Assembly: GCF_006716765.1 (NCBI RefSeq)
Contig: NZ_VFPO01000001.1
Location: 558,001-622,000 of the forward strand
Source: Actinomadura hallensis
GTDB taxonomy: Bacteria; Actinomycetota; Actinomycetes; Streptosporangiales; Streptosporangiaceae
Reading direction: 5' to 3'
DNA length: 64,000 bases
Shown here: piece after piece, positions 50,979-59,063 of the stretch
Numbering within the stretch: position 1 is the first letter of the stretch
How the letters are laid out: each line of letters starts with the position of its first letter
Program-made: the position numbers and the translations under genes
The notes under the pieces: generated by a model
The model's database searches: none
What the model was told of the DNA's origin: nothing
The model's input: the letters and a program-made list of their open reading frames with translations, nothing else

Positions 50979-52466
50979 ATGACCGACGTCCCGTACGAGG
51001 AGTGGCGTGCGCGGGCGGAGCGGCTCGCTCCGCGGACCGGCCACCACATCGGCGGCTCCTTCACGCCGAGCCGCGACGGCGCCGTGCTCCCCGTCGCCGC
51101 GCCCCGCGACGGCCGCGTGATCGCCGAGGTCGCCGCCGCCGGGCCCGCCGACGTGGACGACGCGGTGGCGGCCGCGCGGCGCGCCTTCGACGAGGGGCCG
51201 TGGCCGCGGCTCGCCCCCGCCGAGCGCAAGGCCGCCCTCCTCCGGCTCGCCGACCTCGTCGAACGCGACCGCGAGACGCTCGCGCTGCTGGTCTCCCTGG
51301 AGATGGGCAAGCCGATCGGCGAGGCGGACGGCATCGAGCTGCGCGCCCTCATCGGGTGCCTGCGCTGGTACGCCGAGGCCGCCGACAAGCTGATCGACGA
51401 GTCGCCCCGCACCGGCCCCGGCTCCCTCGCGCTCGTCACCCGCGAGCCGGTCGGCGTCGTCGGCGCCGTCGTCCCGTGGAACTTCCCGCTCACCATGGCC
51501 GCCTGGAAGGTCGCGCCCGCGCTGGCGGCGGGCTGCACGGTGGTGCTCAAGCCCGCCGAGGAGTCGCCGCTGTCGGCCCTGCACCTGGCGGCGCTGGCCG
51601 CCGAGGCGGAGCTGCCGGACGGGGTCTTCAACGTCGTCAACGGGCGCGGTGAGGTCACCGGGCGGGCCCTCGGCGAGCATCCCGGCGTCGACGTCGTCGC
51701 CTTCACCGGCTCCACCGAGGTCGGCCGGCGCTTCCTGCGGTACGCGGCGGACTCCAACCTCAAGCGGGTCTGGCTGGAGTTGGGCGGCAAGTCGCCCAAC
51801 ATCATCCTGCCGGACGCCCCCGACCTCGACGCCGCCGCCGACACCGCCGCCTGGGGCATCTTCTTCAACGCGGGCGAGATGTGCACCGCGCCGTCCCGGC
51901 TGCTCGTCCACCGGTCCGTGGCCGGGCGGGTGCTCGACCGGATCGTGGCGCGCGCGGAGTCGCTGAGGGTCGGCGACCCGCTCGACCCCGCCACGGAGAT
52001 GGGACCCCTCGTGTCGGCCGCGCAGCGCGACCGCGTCCTGTCGTACGTGGAGGCGGGCACGGCCGAGGGCGCCCGGCTGGTCGCCGGCGGGACGCCGATC
52101 GACGGGGACGGCCACTACATGCGCCCGACCGTCTTCGACGGGGTGAGGCCCGCGATGCGGATCGCCCGCGAGGAGATCTTCGGCCCGGTGCTGTCCGTGC
52201 TGGAGTTCGACGACGTCGAGGAGGCCGTGCGCCTCGCCAACGACACCGACTACGGCCTCGCCGCCGCGGTCTGGACGTCGGACCTGTCGGCCGCGCACCG
52301 CGTCTCGCGCGCCCTGCGGGCCGGGACCGTGTGGGTCAACTGCTACGAGGAGGGCGACATGAGCGTGCCGTTCGGCGGGTTCAAGCAGTCCGGCAACGGC
52401 CGGGACAAGTCGCTGCACGCCCTCGACAAGTACCTCGACCTCAAGACCACCTGGATCGCGCTGTGA
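50979..52466 (+). CDS. puuC: PuuC-like aldehyde dehydrogenase
   Basis: NAD(P)-dependent aldehyde dehydrogenase of 495 residues. PWNFPLTMAAWKVAPALAAGCTVVLKPAE, VWLELGGKSPNIIL (Glu) and FFNAGEMCTAPSRL (Cys) are complete. The end SVPFGGFKQSGNGRDKSLHALDKYLDLKTTW closely follows E. coli PuuC, the gamma-glutamyl-gamma-aminobutyraldehyde dehydrogenase of putrescine breakdown. Its stop overlaps the puuD start (GTGA). I infer it oxidises a gamma-glutamylated amino-aldehyde or the aldehyde released from the amine. Confidence 0.93.
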   Translation: MTDVPYEEWRARAERLAPRTGHHIGGSFTPSRDGAVLPVAAPRDGRVIAEVAAAGPADVDDAVAAARRAFDEGPWPRLAPAERKAALLRLADLVERDRETLALLVSLEMGKPIGEADGIELRALIGCLRWYAEAADKLIDESPRTGPGSLALVTREPVGVVGAVVPWNFPLTMAAWKVAPALAAGCTVVLKPAEESPLSALHLAALAAEAELPDGVFNVVNGRGEVTGRALGEHPGVDVVAFTGSTEVGRRFLRYAADSNLKRVWLELGGKSPNIILPDAPDLDAAADTAAWGIFFNAGEMCTAPSRLLVHRSVAGRVLDRIVARAESLRVGDPLDPATEMGPLVSAAQRDRVLSYVEAGTAEGARLVAGGTPIDGDGHYMRPTVFDGVRPAMRIAREEIFGPVLSVLEFDDVEEAVRLANDTDYGLAAAVWTSDLSAAHRVSRALRAGTVWVNCYEEGDMSVPFGGFKQSGNGRDKSLHALDKYLDLKTTWIAL

Positions 52467-53200
52467 CCCGCCCCCTGATCGCCGTTCCGGCGCGCTTCTC
52501 CGCACGCGCCTCCGCGCTCCGCTACGCCGCCGAGGTCGCAGCGCGGGCCCTGGTCGAGGCGGTCTGGCGCGGCGGCGGCGAACCGTTCGTCATGCATCCG
52601 GCCGACCCCGGGCACGTCGCCGGGCGGCTGGCGCGCTGCGACGGCGTCCTGCTGCCGGGCGGCGGCGACCTGCACCCGCGCCACTACGGCGCGGCCGAGG
52701 TGCACGAGACCGTGTACGACGTCGACGAGGAGCAGGACGCCTTCGACCTGGCGGTCGCCCGCCACGCCCTGGACTCCGGGCTGCCGACCCTGGCGATCTG
52801 CCGGGGCCTCCAGGTCGTCAACGTGGTCGCCGGCGGGACGCTGCGTCAGCACATGGAGCCCGACCACCGCCACGTCGTCCACCGGGTGGACGTCGAGCCC
52901 GGCTCGCTGCTGCACCGGACGACCGGCGCCGCGGAGGCGGCCGTCTCCTGTTACCACCACCAGGGGATCGCGACCCCCGGCGCCGGGCTGGCGGTGACCG
53001 CGCGGGCGGCCGACGGCACCGTGGAGGCCATGGAGCTTCCCGGGGCGGCGGGCTGGTTCCTCGGCGTCCAGTGGCATCCGGAGGACACGGCGGCGGACGA
53101 CCCCGCCCAGCAGAGGATCTTCGACGCCCTCGTGCGCGCGTCGGCCGGCGGGGACCCGGGGGACGCGCGGCCCCGGTCAGCGGAGGCCGGCGTGCCGTAG
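52463..53200 (+). CDS. puuD: PuuD-like gamma-glutamyl hydrolase (class I amidotransferase)
   Basis: A 245-residue peptidase C26 enzyme that removes the gamma-glutamyl group from an amide. The nucleophile is Cys113 in LAICRGLQVVNVV, with His and Glu in FLGVQWHPED. LPGGGDLHPRHYGA is typical of PuuD. GTG overlaps the puuC stop. Its 3' end overlaps the convergent amidotransferase by 24 bp. With the GS-like ligase and PuuC-like dehydrogenase it supplies all the conserved gamma-glutamyl steps except a PuuB-type oxidase. Confidence 0.93.
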   Translation: MTRPLIAVPARFSARASALRYAAEVAARALVEAVWRGGGEPFVMHPADPGHVAGRLARCDGVLLPGGGDLHPRHYGAAEVHETVYDVDEEQDAFDLAVARHALDSGLPTLAICRGLQVVNVVAGGTLRQHMEPDHRHVVHRVDVEPGSLLHRTTGAAEAAVSCYHHQGIATPGAGLAVTARAADGTVEAMELPGAAGWFLGVQWHPEDTAADDPAQQRIFDALVRASAGGDPGDARPRSAEAGVP

Positions 53201-53878
53201 GAAGGCGTCCACGAAGGCGTGTGCGCGGCGCTCGGCGGCGGGCGCCAGCTCCCGCGTCCGGTCGACGAGCTCGTCGGGGTCCAGTCCGTGGCTCCGGATG
53301 TCCTTCTCCCCGCTCTTCCGCCACGTCCTCACGATGTCGACGGTGACCTCGGGATGGAACTGGACGGCCATGCTGCGCCCGATCCGGAACGCCTGGGGCC
53401 CGACGTCGTTGCGGGCGATCTCGACGGCGTCCGGGGGCGTGACCCAGCGGTCGAAGTGGTACTGGAACCACGGGCCGGACTCGACGAGCCGGGGCTCGCG
53501 GGTCTCGACCGCGACCCACCCGATCTCGGGCCGCGGCGCGCGCTCCACCCCGCCGCCGAGCGCGGCCGCCAGGGCCTGGCCGCCGAAGCAGACGCCGAGG
53601 ACCGGCACGCCGGAGTCGTGCGCCTCGCGCAGCAGCGCCAGCTCCCCGCCGATCCAGGTGCCGATCTCCTCCTCGGCGTCGACCGACCACGGCGCGCCCA
53701 TCGACACGACGAGGTCGAAGCCGGACGGGGCGGGAAAGTCGACCTCCACGTCGGGGGTCTGGTGGCGCTCCTCCGGCACGACGAGCAGCCGCGTCAGCTC
53801 GAACCCGTGGTGGACGAGGCGGTCCCCGATCGTCCCGGCCGGTGTGATGGCGTCGTGCTCGATGACCAGCGCCCGCAT
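53177..53878 (-). CDS. Class I glutamine amidotransferase-like protein
   Basis: A 233-residue GATase-1 protein distinct from PuuD. Cys97 in LGVCFGGQALAAALGG is the nucleophile and QFHPEV supplies His and Glu. It resembles GMP-synthase-like amidotransferases of the type that accompany GS-like genes in aromatic-amine oxidation (for example aniline dioxygenase clusters, in which a GS-like and an amidotransferase-like protein act together). The ATG with GGAGG is chosen; the frame stays open upstream through the operator. It is divergent from the permease gene and has its own element E. Confidence 0.88.
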   Translation of the reverse strand: MRALVIEHDAITPAGTIGDRLVHHGFELTRLLVVPEERHQTPDVEVDFPAPSGFDLVVSMGAPWSVDAEEEIGTWIGGELALLREAHDSGVPVLGVCFGGQALAAALGGGVERAPRPEIGWVAVETREPRLVESGPWFQYHFDRWVTPPDAVEIARNDVGPQAFRIGRSMAVQFHPEVTVDIVRTWRKSGEKDIRSHGLDPDELVDRTRELAPAAERRAHAFVDAFLRHAGLR

Positions 53879-53899
53879 GCGACCTCCGCCCGCCGTCGA

Positions 53900-53921
53900 T
53901 CCATTTGTTCCCAAACAATAT
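53900..53921 (-). promoter_or_regulatory. Operator E of the amidotransferase gene
   Basis: Copy of the shared 22-bp element with core TTTG-TTCC-CAAA. On the minus strand it begins with TATTGT (53915-53920), a probable -10; no good -35 was found at 17-18 bp. Confidence 0.7.
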
Positions 53922-53947
53922 CCGATCGGCCTCGCCCGGCGGCCCTC

Positions 53948-53976
53948 TTGACAGGTCATTTGATCCCGAACATTAT
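53948..53976 (+). promoter_or_regulatory. Promoter and operator F of the permease gene
   Basis: TTGACA (53948-53953) and CATTAT (53971-53976) are 17 bp apart. The shared element at 53955-53976 (core TTTG-ATCC-CGAA) fills the spacer and -10, the same layout as promoter D. Confidence 0.78.
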
Positions 53977-54031
53977 GCGGGAGCACGCTGGCGCGGGCCG
54001 TGAAATTCCTGGTCGGAAGGTGTTCTCAAAC

Positions 54032-54053
54032 TTCGTTTGGCCCCGTATGATCT
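54032..54053 (+). promoter_or_regulatory. Operator G, second site before the permease gene
   Basis: Copy of the shared element with core TTTG-GCCC-CGTA, 46 bp before the permease start. It contains TATGAT (54046-54051), a good -10, but only a weak -35 (TTCTCA). It may be a second promoter or an operator within the leader of promoter F. Confidence 0.68.
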
Positions 54054-54099
54054 GCGCCACGCTGCCCCCCGCACGGTCGATCGAAAGGACTGTGAGCGC

Positions 54100-55638
54100 A
54101 TGACCGAGCAGAGCGGAACGGATCTGCGGCGCGCCGACCCACCCCGGGAGGGCGGGACCGGCCTCGCGAAGAACAAGCTCGGTATCGCGGGCATCGTCTT
54201 CTTCGTGGTGGCGGCGGCCGCGCCCCTGGTGGGCATGACCGGCGCCGTGCCCATCGCCATCGTCCTCGGCAACGGCCCGGGCGTGCCCGGCGCCTACCTC
54301 GCCGTGGGGCTCGTCCTGCTCGTCTTCAGCGTCGGGTACTCCGCGATGAGCCACCGGGTGACGAACACCGGCGCGTTCTTCGCCTACGTCGGGCGGGGGC
54401 TCGGCGTCGTCCCCGGCGTCGGGTCCGCCTTCGTCTCCCTGCTCGCCTACCTGACCATTCAGCTCGCGATCTTCGGGTTCTTCGGGGCCGTGATGGCGAG
54501 CCACATCCAGGCCGAACTCGGCGTCGACCTGGCCTGGTGGGCGTGGGCGCTGATCGCCTGGGCGCTGGTGCTGGGGCTGTCCGCGCTGAGCGTGGACGTC
54601 GGGGCGAAGGTGCTGGGCGTGCTCATGATCCTCGAAGTGCTGTCGCTCGCGATCGTCGCGGTGGCGGTGCTGTTCTCCGGCGGCGGACCCGACGGCCTGG
54701 CGCCGGGCGCGTCGTTCTCGCCCGGCAGCGTCTTCGAGGGCGGCTTCGCGGGCTCGGCGGGCATCGCGCTCACCTTCGCCTTCGCGTCCTACATCGGCTT
54801 CGAGGCGACCGCGATCTACGGCGAGGAGACCAGGGACCCCAAGCGCAGCGTCCCGATCGCGACCTACATCGCCGTCTCCATGATCGCGCTGCTGTTCGCG
54901 TTCACCACGTGGGCCGTGGTCAGCGGCCTCGGCAGCGAGGCCGTCCGGGACCGCGTCGCCGAGCTGTCGACCGTGGACGGGACGCCGCTCGCCGACCCCG
55001 CCGCGGTCCTGTTCGGCGTCGCGGAGGAGTACGTGGGCGGCTGGCTGGCGACGGTGATGAGCTGGCTCGTCCTGTCCAGCCTCTTCGCCGGGCTCCTGGC
55101 GTTCCAGAACAGCGCCGCGCGGTACTTCTTCTCGATGGCCCGCGCGGGGGTCATGCCGGCCGTCCTCGGCCGGGTCAACGGGCGCGGCGCGCCGGTGTTC
55201 GGCACCGCCGCGGTCTCGGCGACCTCGCTGATCGTCATCCTGCTGTTCCAGGTCACCGGCCGCGACCCGGTGCTGCACATGTTCTCCTGGTTCAGCGCCC
55301 TCGCCGTCCTGGCGATCGTGCTGGTCGAGATCCTGGTGTCCGTCGCCGTGGTCGCCTACTTCCGCCGGACGGGCGACGGCGGCGTGTGGAACACGCTGGT
55401 CGCGCCCCTCGTCGCCGTCGTGGGGCTCGCGCTCGGGGTCTACCTGCTGGTGTCCCGCTTCGGCCTGCTCGCCGGGACTGCGGCCGAGGGCGTCGACCCG
55501 GCCGAGCAGGCGTGGGGCCTGTCCGCGCTCGGCTGGTTCCTGGTGGCGCTGCCGGTCCTCGCCCTCGCCGTCGGCATGGTGGTCGGGGCGCTGCGGCGCG
55601 GCCGCAGGTCCGAGGCGCTGGCCGACCTCGTGAGCTGA
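54100..55638 (+). CDS. APC-family amino acid/amine permease
   Basis: A 12-helix cation-coupled importer of 512 residues. GIVFFVVAAAAPLVGMTGAVPIAIVLGNG is the first APC helix and loop, and ASYIGFEATAIYGEETRDPKRSVPIATYIAV carries the family's helix-6 segment with the glutamate. The C-terminus is short and charged. It fits the subgroup found with putrescine (PuuP), GABA or ethanolamine utilisation genes. The ATG has AGGA 10 bp upstream. As part of the same regulon, it probably imports the amine handled by the GS-like ligase. Confidence 0.92.
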   Translation: MTEQSGTDLRRADPPREGGTGLAKNKLGIAGIVFFVVAAAAPLVGMTGAVPIAIVLGNGPGVPGAYLAVGLVLLVFSVGYSAMSHRVTNTGAFFAYVGRGLGVVPGVGSAFVSLLAYLTIQLAIFGFFGAVMASHIQAELGVDLAWWAWALIAWALVLGLSALSVDVGAKVLGVLMILEVLSLAIVAVAVLFSGGGPDGLAPGASFSPGSVFEGGFAGSAGIALTFAFASYIGFEATAIYGEETRDPKRSVPIATYIAVSMIALLFAFTTWAVVSGLGSEAVRDRVAELSTVDGTPLADPAAVLFGVAEEYVGGWLATVMSWLVLSSLFAGLLAFQNSAARYFFSMARAGVMPAVLGRVNGRGAPVFGTAAVSATSLIVILLFQVTGRDPVLHMFSWFSALAVLAIVLVEILVSVAVVAYFRRTGDGGVWNTLVAPLVAVVGLALGVYLLVSRFGLLAGTAAEGVDPAEQAWGLSALGWFLVALPVLALAVGMVVGALRRGRRSEALADLVS

Positions 55639-55664
55639 CGCCGCGTCCCCGCCCGAAGCACGCG

Positions 55665-55701
55665 GAAGCCCGCTCCCCTCGCGGCGAGGGGAGCGGGCTT
55701 C
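55665..55701. terminator. Hairpin terminator after the permease gene
   Basis: GAAGCCCGCTCCCCTC and its exact complement (16-bp arms) flank a GCGGC loop, followed by TTCCC. It separates the permease from the convergent cyanase gene. Confidence 0.88.
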
Positions 55702-55736
55702 TTCCCGGCTCCGCGCCACAGGCCGGCTCTAGGTCG

Positions 55737-56186
55737 TCACCACCGGTAGTCGAGGAACTTGCCGTCGAAGGTGACGACGACCCTGTCCCCGTCGGGATCG
55801 GGGCGGCGGGCGATGTCGACGCGGAAGTTGATCGCGCTCATGATCCCGTCGCCGAACTCCTCGTGGATCAGCTCCTTCAGCGCCGGCCCGTACACGGCCA
55901 GCGCCTCCGCGAACCGGTAGATCGTCGGATCCGACATCACCGCCGGGTCGGCGCCCCGGACGGGCTGCGTCTGCAGGCTCTCGGCGACCCGCTCGTCCAG
56001 CTGCAGAAGGCGGCAGGCCTTCTCGGCCTGCTCGGGCGTCATCGGGTGCTGGCCGAGCAGCGCCGCGGTGCTCCACACGAGCGGCGCGCCGATCTCCTCG
56101 GCGATCGCGGCCCACGACAGGCCGAGCCGCCTCCGGGCGGCGATCACCAGGTCGGCGGCCTCGGACCTGCTCATGATCGGGTTCAT
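55737..56186 (-). CDS. cynS: Cyanate hydratase (cyanase)
   Basis: Decomposes cyanate with bicarbonate to ammonia and carbon dioxide. The protein has 149 residues; a helix-turn-helix-like N-terminal domain is followed by the catalytic domain with Arg91, Glu94 and Ser117 in IYRFAEALAVYGPALKELIHEEFGDGIMSAINF, a constant offset of five from E. coli Arg96/Glu99/Ser122. GAGGAAG lies upstream of the ATG. No carbonic anhydrase or cyanate transporter gene is adjacent, so it stands alone. Confidence 0.96.
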   Translation of the reverse strand: MNPIMSRSEAADLVIAARRRLGLSWAAIAEEIGAPLVWSTAALLGQHPMTPEQAEKACRLLQLDERVAESLQTQPVRGADPAVMSDPTIYRFAEALAVYGPALKELIHEEFGDGIMSAINFRVDIARRPDPDGDRVVVTFDGKFLDYRW

Positions 56187-56318
56187 CTCGCGCTTCCTCA
56201 CGATCGATGGGACGAAACCGGACGGTGCGCGCCCATGGGACACGTGAGACCCGAGCGACGCGTCGTCACCAGCCTTCTGCCCCGCGATCCCGGTGACCCA
56301 ACCGCGAGAGCCCTCCGC

Positions 56319-56501
56319 TCAGCGCCCCGGGCGGACGGCGAGGTGCACGACCTCGGCGAGGTTGTACCCGAGCAGGCTCGCCACGTCGGCCAGCCCGGGC
56401 GTGCTCAGGACCGCGTTGACCTCGCCGGAGTCGAGGCTCCCCATCCAGCGGGTGTCCGCCTTGGGCTTGCCGTCGTTCCAGTACTCCTTCGCGTGCTTCA
56501 C
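56319..56501 (-). CDS. Small hypothetical protein upstream of cyanase
   Basis: A 60-residue frame with strong G/C third-position bias, so probably coding. It begins with GTG at KHAKEYWNDGKPKADTRWMG and ends HLAVRPGR; the frame stays open further upstream to a terminator hairpin, so the true start is unclear. I do not recognise it. It lies between the terminator of the LVIVD gene and cynS on the same strand and might be the first gene of the cynS transcript or the remnant of a larger gene. Confidence 0.45.
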   Translation of the reverse strand: MKHAKEYWNDGKPKADTRWMGSLDSGEVNAVLSTPGLADVASLLGYNLAEVVHLAVRPGR

Positions 56502-56548
56502 GAAGTTCCGCGTGCGCTCGCGCGGAACAGGGCTGGGCGAACGCGAAC

Positions 56549-56578
56549 GTCCCCCGTCCCGGCGGCGGGACGGGGGAC
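56549..56578. terminator. Hairpin terminator after the LVIVD-repeat gene
   Basis: GTCCCCCGTCCC pairs with GGGACGGGGGAC around a 6-base loop, about 50 bp after the stop of the minus-strand LVIVD gene. Confidence 0.78.
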
Positions 56579-56627
56579 CTGGTCATCCGGGCGGCCGGGC
56601 CGTCCGGATCGGTCGTCGCGGTCGGGG

Positions 56628-58061
56628 TCAGCGGAAGTAGTTCGGCTGCGACTGGGCGTTCAGCTCATCGAGCCTGATGCGCTTGGCCTTGTCCGTGCGG
56701 CGGTCGCGCAGGTCGATGACGTCCATGCCGAGCTGGATGTCGTTGGAGTAGATGTGGCCGTTGTAGTAGTAGGCGGACCAGCTGCCGGCGATGCCCAGCT
56801 CCTCCGACCACGGGCCGCGGTCGAACCAGGCGATCTCCTTCGGCTTCCGGGAGTTCGTGAAGTCCATCACCGAAATCCCGCCCTGGTACCAGGCCTGGAC
56901 CATGATGTCCTTGCCCTTCACCGGGATCAGGGACCCATTGTGCGCCACACAGTTCTCCGCCTCGGTGTTGTGCCGGGGGATCTTGTAGTAGCTGCGGAAC
57001 TTCAGCTTCCGGTGCTCGCCCTTGCCGACGATGTCGTAAATGGCGTTGGCGCCCTTCTCCGGCCCGATCTCCGCCGTGCAGGTGGCCGCGCCGCCGCCGC
57101 CGAGCTCGTCGGTGAAGACGACCTTCGTGGCGCTGTTGTTGAATGTCGCCGAATGCCAGAACGCGAAGTTCTCGTCGTCCCGGACGCTGGTGATGGTGCG
57201 CGGCTTCAGCGGGTCCGAGATGTCGAACAGCACGCCGTCGCCCATGCACGCGCCCGCCATCAGCTTCTTCTCGGGGTAGGCGGTCAGGTCGTGGCAGCCC
57301 GAGGTCTCGCGGGTCTCGTTCGGCCACTCCGTGCCGGGCGGGTCGCCCGGGTTGCCGCCGTCCGGGAAGAGCACCGGCTCGGCCGCCACGTGCGCGGCCG
57401 CCGGGTTCTTCAGCGGAACCTTCACGATCGAGATGAGGTCGTGCGGCGGCCGGCAGTCCGGGTACGTCTCGCTCGGGAAGTACGAGGACACGTAGATGTA
57501 AACGGTGCCGCGCTTGCCGGGGACCAGCGTGTTCGTGTGGGAGCCGCACTTGGTCTCGACGGCCTTGACGTAGCGCGGGTTGCGGACGTCGCTGATGTCG
57601 AAGATCTTGATGCCCTCCCACGCCGACTTCTCGGTCGCGGGCATGGGGACCGACTGGCACGAGTCGTCGCTGCGGGAGCTGTCGGTCGACAGGAACAGCA
57701 GGTTCCCGGCGACCGAGACGTCGTTCTGGGAGCCGGGGCAGTGGACGACCGAGACGACCTTCGGCCGCGACGGCCGGCTGATGTCGTAGACCGTGAAGCC
57801 CTCGTAGTTGCCGCCGAAGGCGTACTTGCCCTTGAAGGCCCAGTCGGAGTTGTACGCGTCGGGCGCGGCGAATGGCCCCTGCTTGGGGATGTTCGCCAGA
57901 TGGTGCATGTTCGGGGTCTTGGTGATGTCGTCGCCGCCATGATCAGCGGCGGCCGGGGGAACGGCCAATGCCGAGATCACCAGCGCGATTCCGGAGAAGG
58001 TCCCCAGAAGGGCCCTGCGTCGGCTGGGGCGTCTGAGGCGTCGCTTGAGGACTTCCGCCAC
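56628..58061 (-). CDS. Secreted LVIVD-repeat beta-propeller protein
   Basis: A 477-residue exported protein. RRPSRRRALLG followed by a hydrophobic stretch and VPPAAADHGG is a signal peptide with a twin-arginine-like look. Repeats of the form GGNYEGFTVYDISRPSRPKVVSV, IKIFDISDVRNPRYVKAV and GVLFDISDPLKPRTITSV are LVIVD propeller blades. About eight cysteines suggest disulfides outside the cell. GTG is chosen because AAAGGAG lies 6 bp upstream; a GTG 13 codons further on the 5' side is the alternative. It is divergent from a DUF305 lipoprotein; this pair recurs in actinomycetes, but the role is unknown. Confidence 0.85.
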   Translation of the reverse strand: MAEVLKRRLRRPSRRRALLGTFSGIALVISALAVPPAAADHGGDDITKTPNMHHLANIPKQGPFAAPDAYNSDWAFKGKYAFGGNYEGFTVYDISRPSRPKVVSVVHCPGSQNDVSVAGNLLFLSTDSSRSDDSCQSVPMPATEKSAWEGIKIFDISDVRNPRYVKAVETKCGSHTNTLVPGKRGTVYIYVSSYFPSETYPDCRPPHDLISIVKVPLKNPAAAHVAAEPVLFPDGGNPGDPPGTEWPNETRETSGCHDLTAYPEKKLMAGACMGDGVLFDISDPLKPRTITSVRDDENFAFWHSATFNNSATKVVFTDELGGGGAATCTAEIGPEKGANAIYDIVGKGEHRKLKFRSYYKIPRHNTEAENCVAHNGSLIPVKGKDIMVQAWYQGGISVMDFTNSRKPKEIAWFDRGPWSEELGIAGSWSAYYYNGHIYSNDIQLGMDVIDLRDRRTDKAKRIRLDELNAQSQPNYFR

Positions 58062-58233
58062 CCTGACTCCTTTGTCGATATGGCCCCCGAGCACGGACAC
58101 TGATCATCAGGAGTATGTAACGGTTCGGGGTTCATTGCATAGACCCGAATGTGAATCTGGGCTTCTTGACATCGACGGGTCTTTTGTGCAGAGCTGTGCG
58201 GCGGATACCGTCGGGCGGGACGTGGGAGGTTCG

Positions 58234-58869
58234 ATGAGGAACCGGGGCGCGATGGCGGTCGCGGCGGTCGCGATGGCCGCCGGCACGCTGTCGGGATGCA
58301 GCTCGGACGGCGACGCCCAGGCCGCGCCCTCGAAGACCGTGCTGGTGCCGGGCCGTCCGGGCGAGCCCAACCGGACCGAGGTGGCGGGCCCCCGCGAGCC
58401 CGCCGAGCCGACCGCCGCCGAGGTCGGGTTCATGCAGATGATGATCACGCACCACGCGCAGGCGCTGGAGATGTCGGCGCTCGCGCCGGACCGCGCGTCC
58501 GACCCCAGGGTGCGGTCGCTGGCCTCCCGCATCGACGCGGCGCAGAAGGTCGAGATCGCGACGATGCGGGCGTGGCTGAAGCGCAACCCGAAGGCCGTCC
58601 TGAAGGCGCACGGCCGCCACGGCGCCCACCACGCCGCCATGCCGGGCATGGCCACGCCGGAGCAGCTCGAACGCCTGCGGAACGCCCGCGGCCCCGCCTT
58701 CGACGCCCTCTACCTGAACCTGATGATCACGCACCACGAGGGCGCGCTCACCATGGTCAAGGACGTCCTGGACAAGGGGACGGACGTCACCGTCCAGCAG
58801 ATGGCCCGCGACGTCCAATCCACCCAATTGGCCGAAATCGGCCGAATGAAGGACATCTTGGACAGCTAG
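58234..58869 (+). CDS. DUF305 lipoprotein, possible metal-binding
   Basis: A 211-residue exported lipoprotein with lipobox LSGC. It has the two-part DUF305 pattern: FMQMMITHHAQALEMSALA near residue 68 and YLNLMITHHEGALTMVKDVL near residue 163, each with a His-His pair and Met-rich surroundings, a ferritin-like four-helix fold likely to bind metal, perhaps copper. GHHAAMPGM-like His/Met residues lie in between (HGRHGAHHAAMPGMA). The ATG follows GGGAGG. It is divergent from the LVIVD gene with about 170 bp shared promoter region. Confidence 0.92.
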   Translation: MRNRGAMAVAAVAMAAGTLSGCSSDGDAQAAPSKTVLVPGRPGEPNRTEVAGPREPAEPTAAEVGFMQMMITHHAQALEMSALAPDRASDPRVRSLASRIDAAQKVEIATMRAWLKRNPKAVLKAHGRHGAHHAAMPGMATPEQLERLRNARGPAFDALYLNLMITHHEGALTMVKDVLDKGTDVTVQQMARDVQSTQLAEIGRMKDILDS

Positions 58870-59063
58870 CCCCGCCACCCGCCGCACGCGCCCGCAGCCG
58901 TCGTCCGACGCGCCGAGCCGGGCCGCTCCAGGCACGGGCTGCCGCACGCCGCGCGGGTCAATGCGGGACGCCAAGACGGCACAGGAGCAGAGTGACGCCG
59001 CCGGCAGGCCCTCTCCACGACGGCGATTCCAAAGCTTGGGCCGCCTGACCATCAGGGGTGGGG

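Noticed and set aside
54537..58103. A 1188-codon plus-strand open frame
   Set aside because: It overlaps the permease gene in another phase and runs antisense to cyanase and the LVIVD gene, both clearly real.
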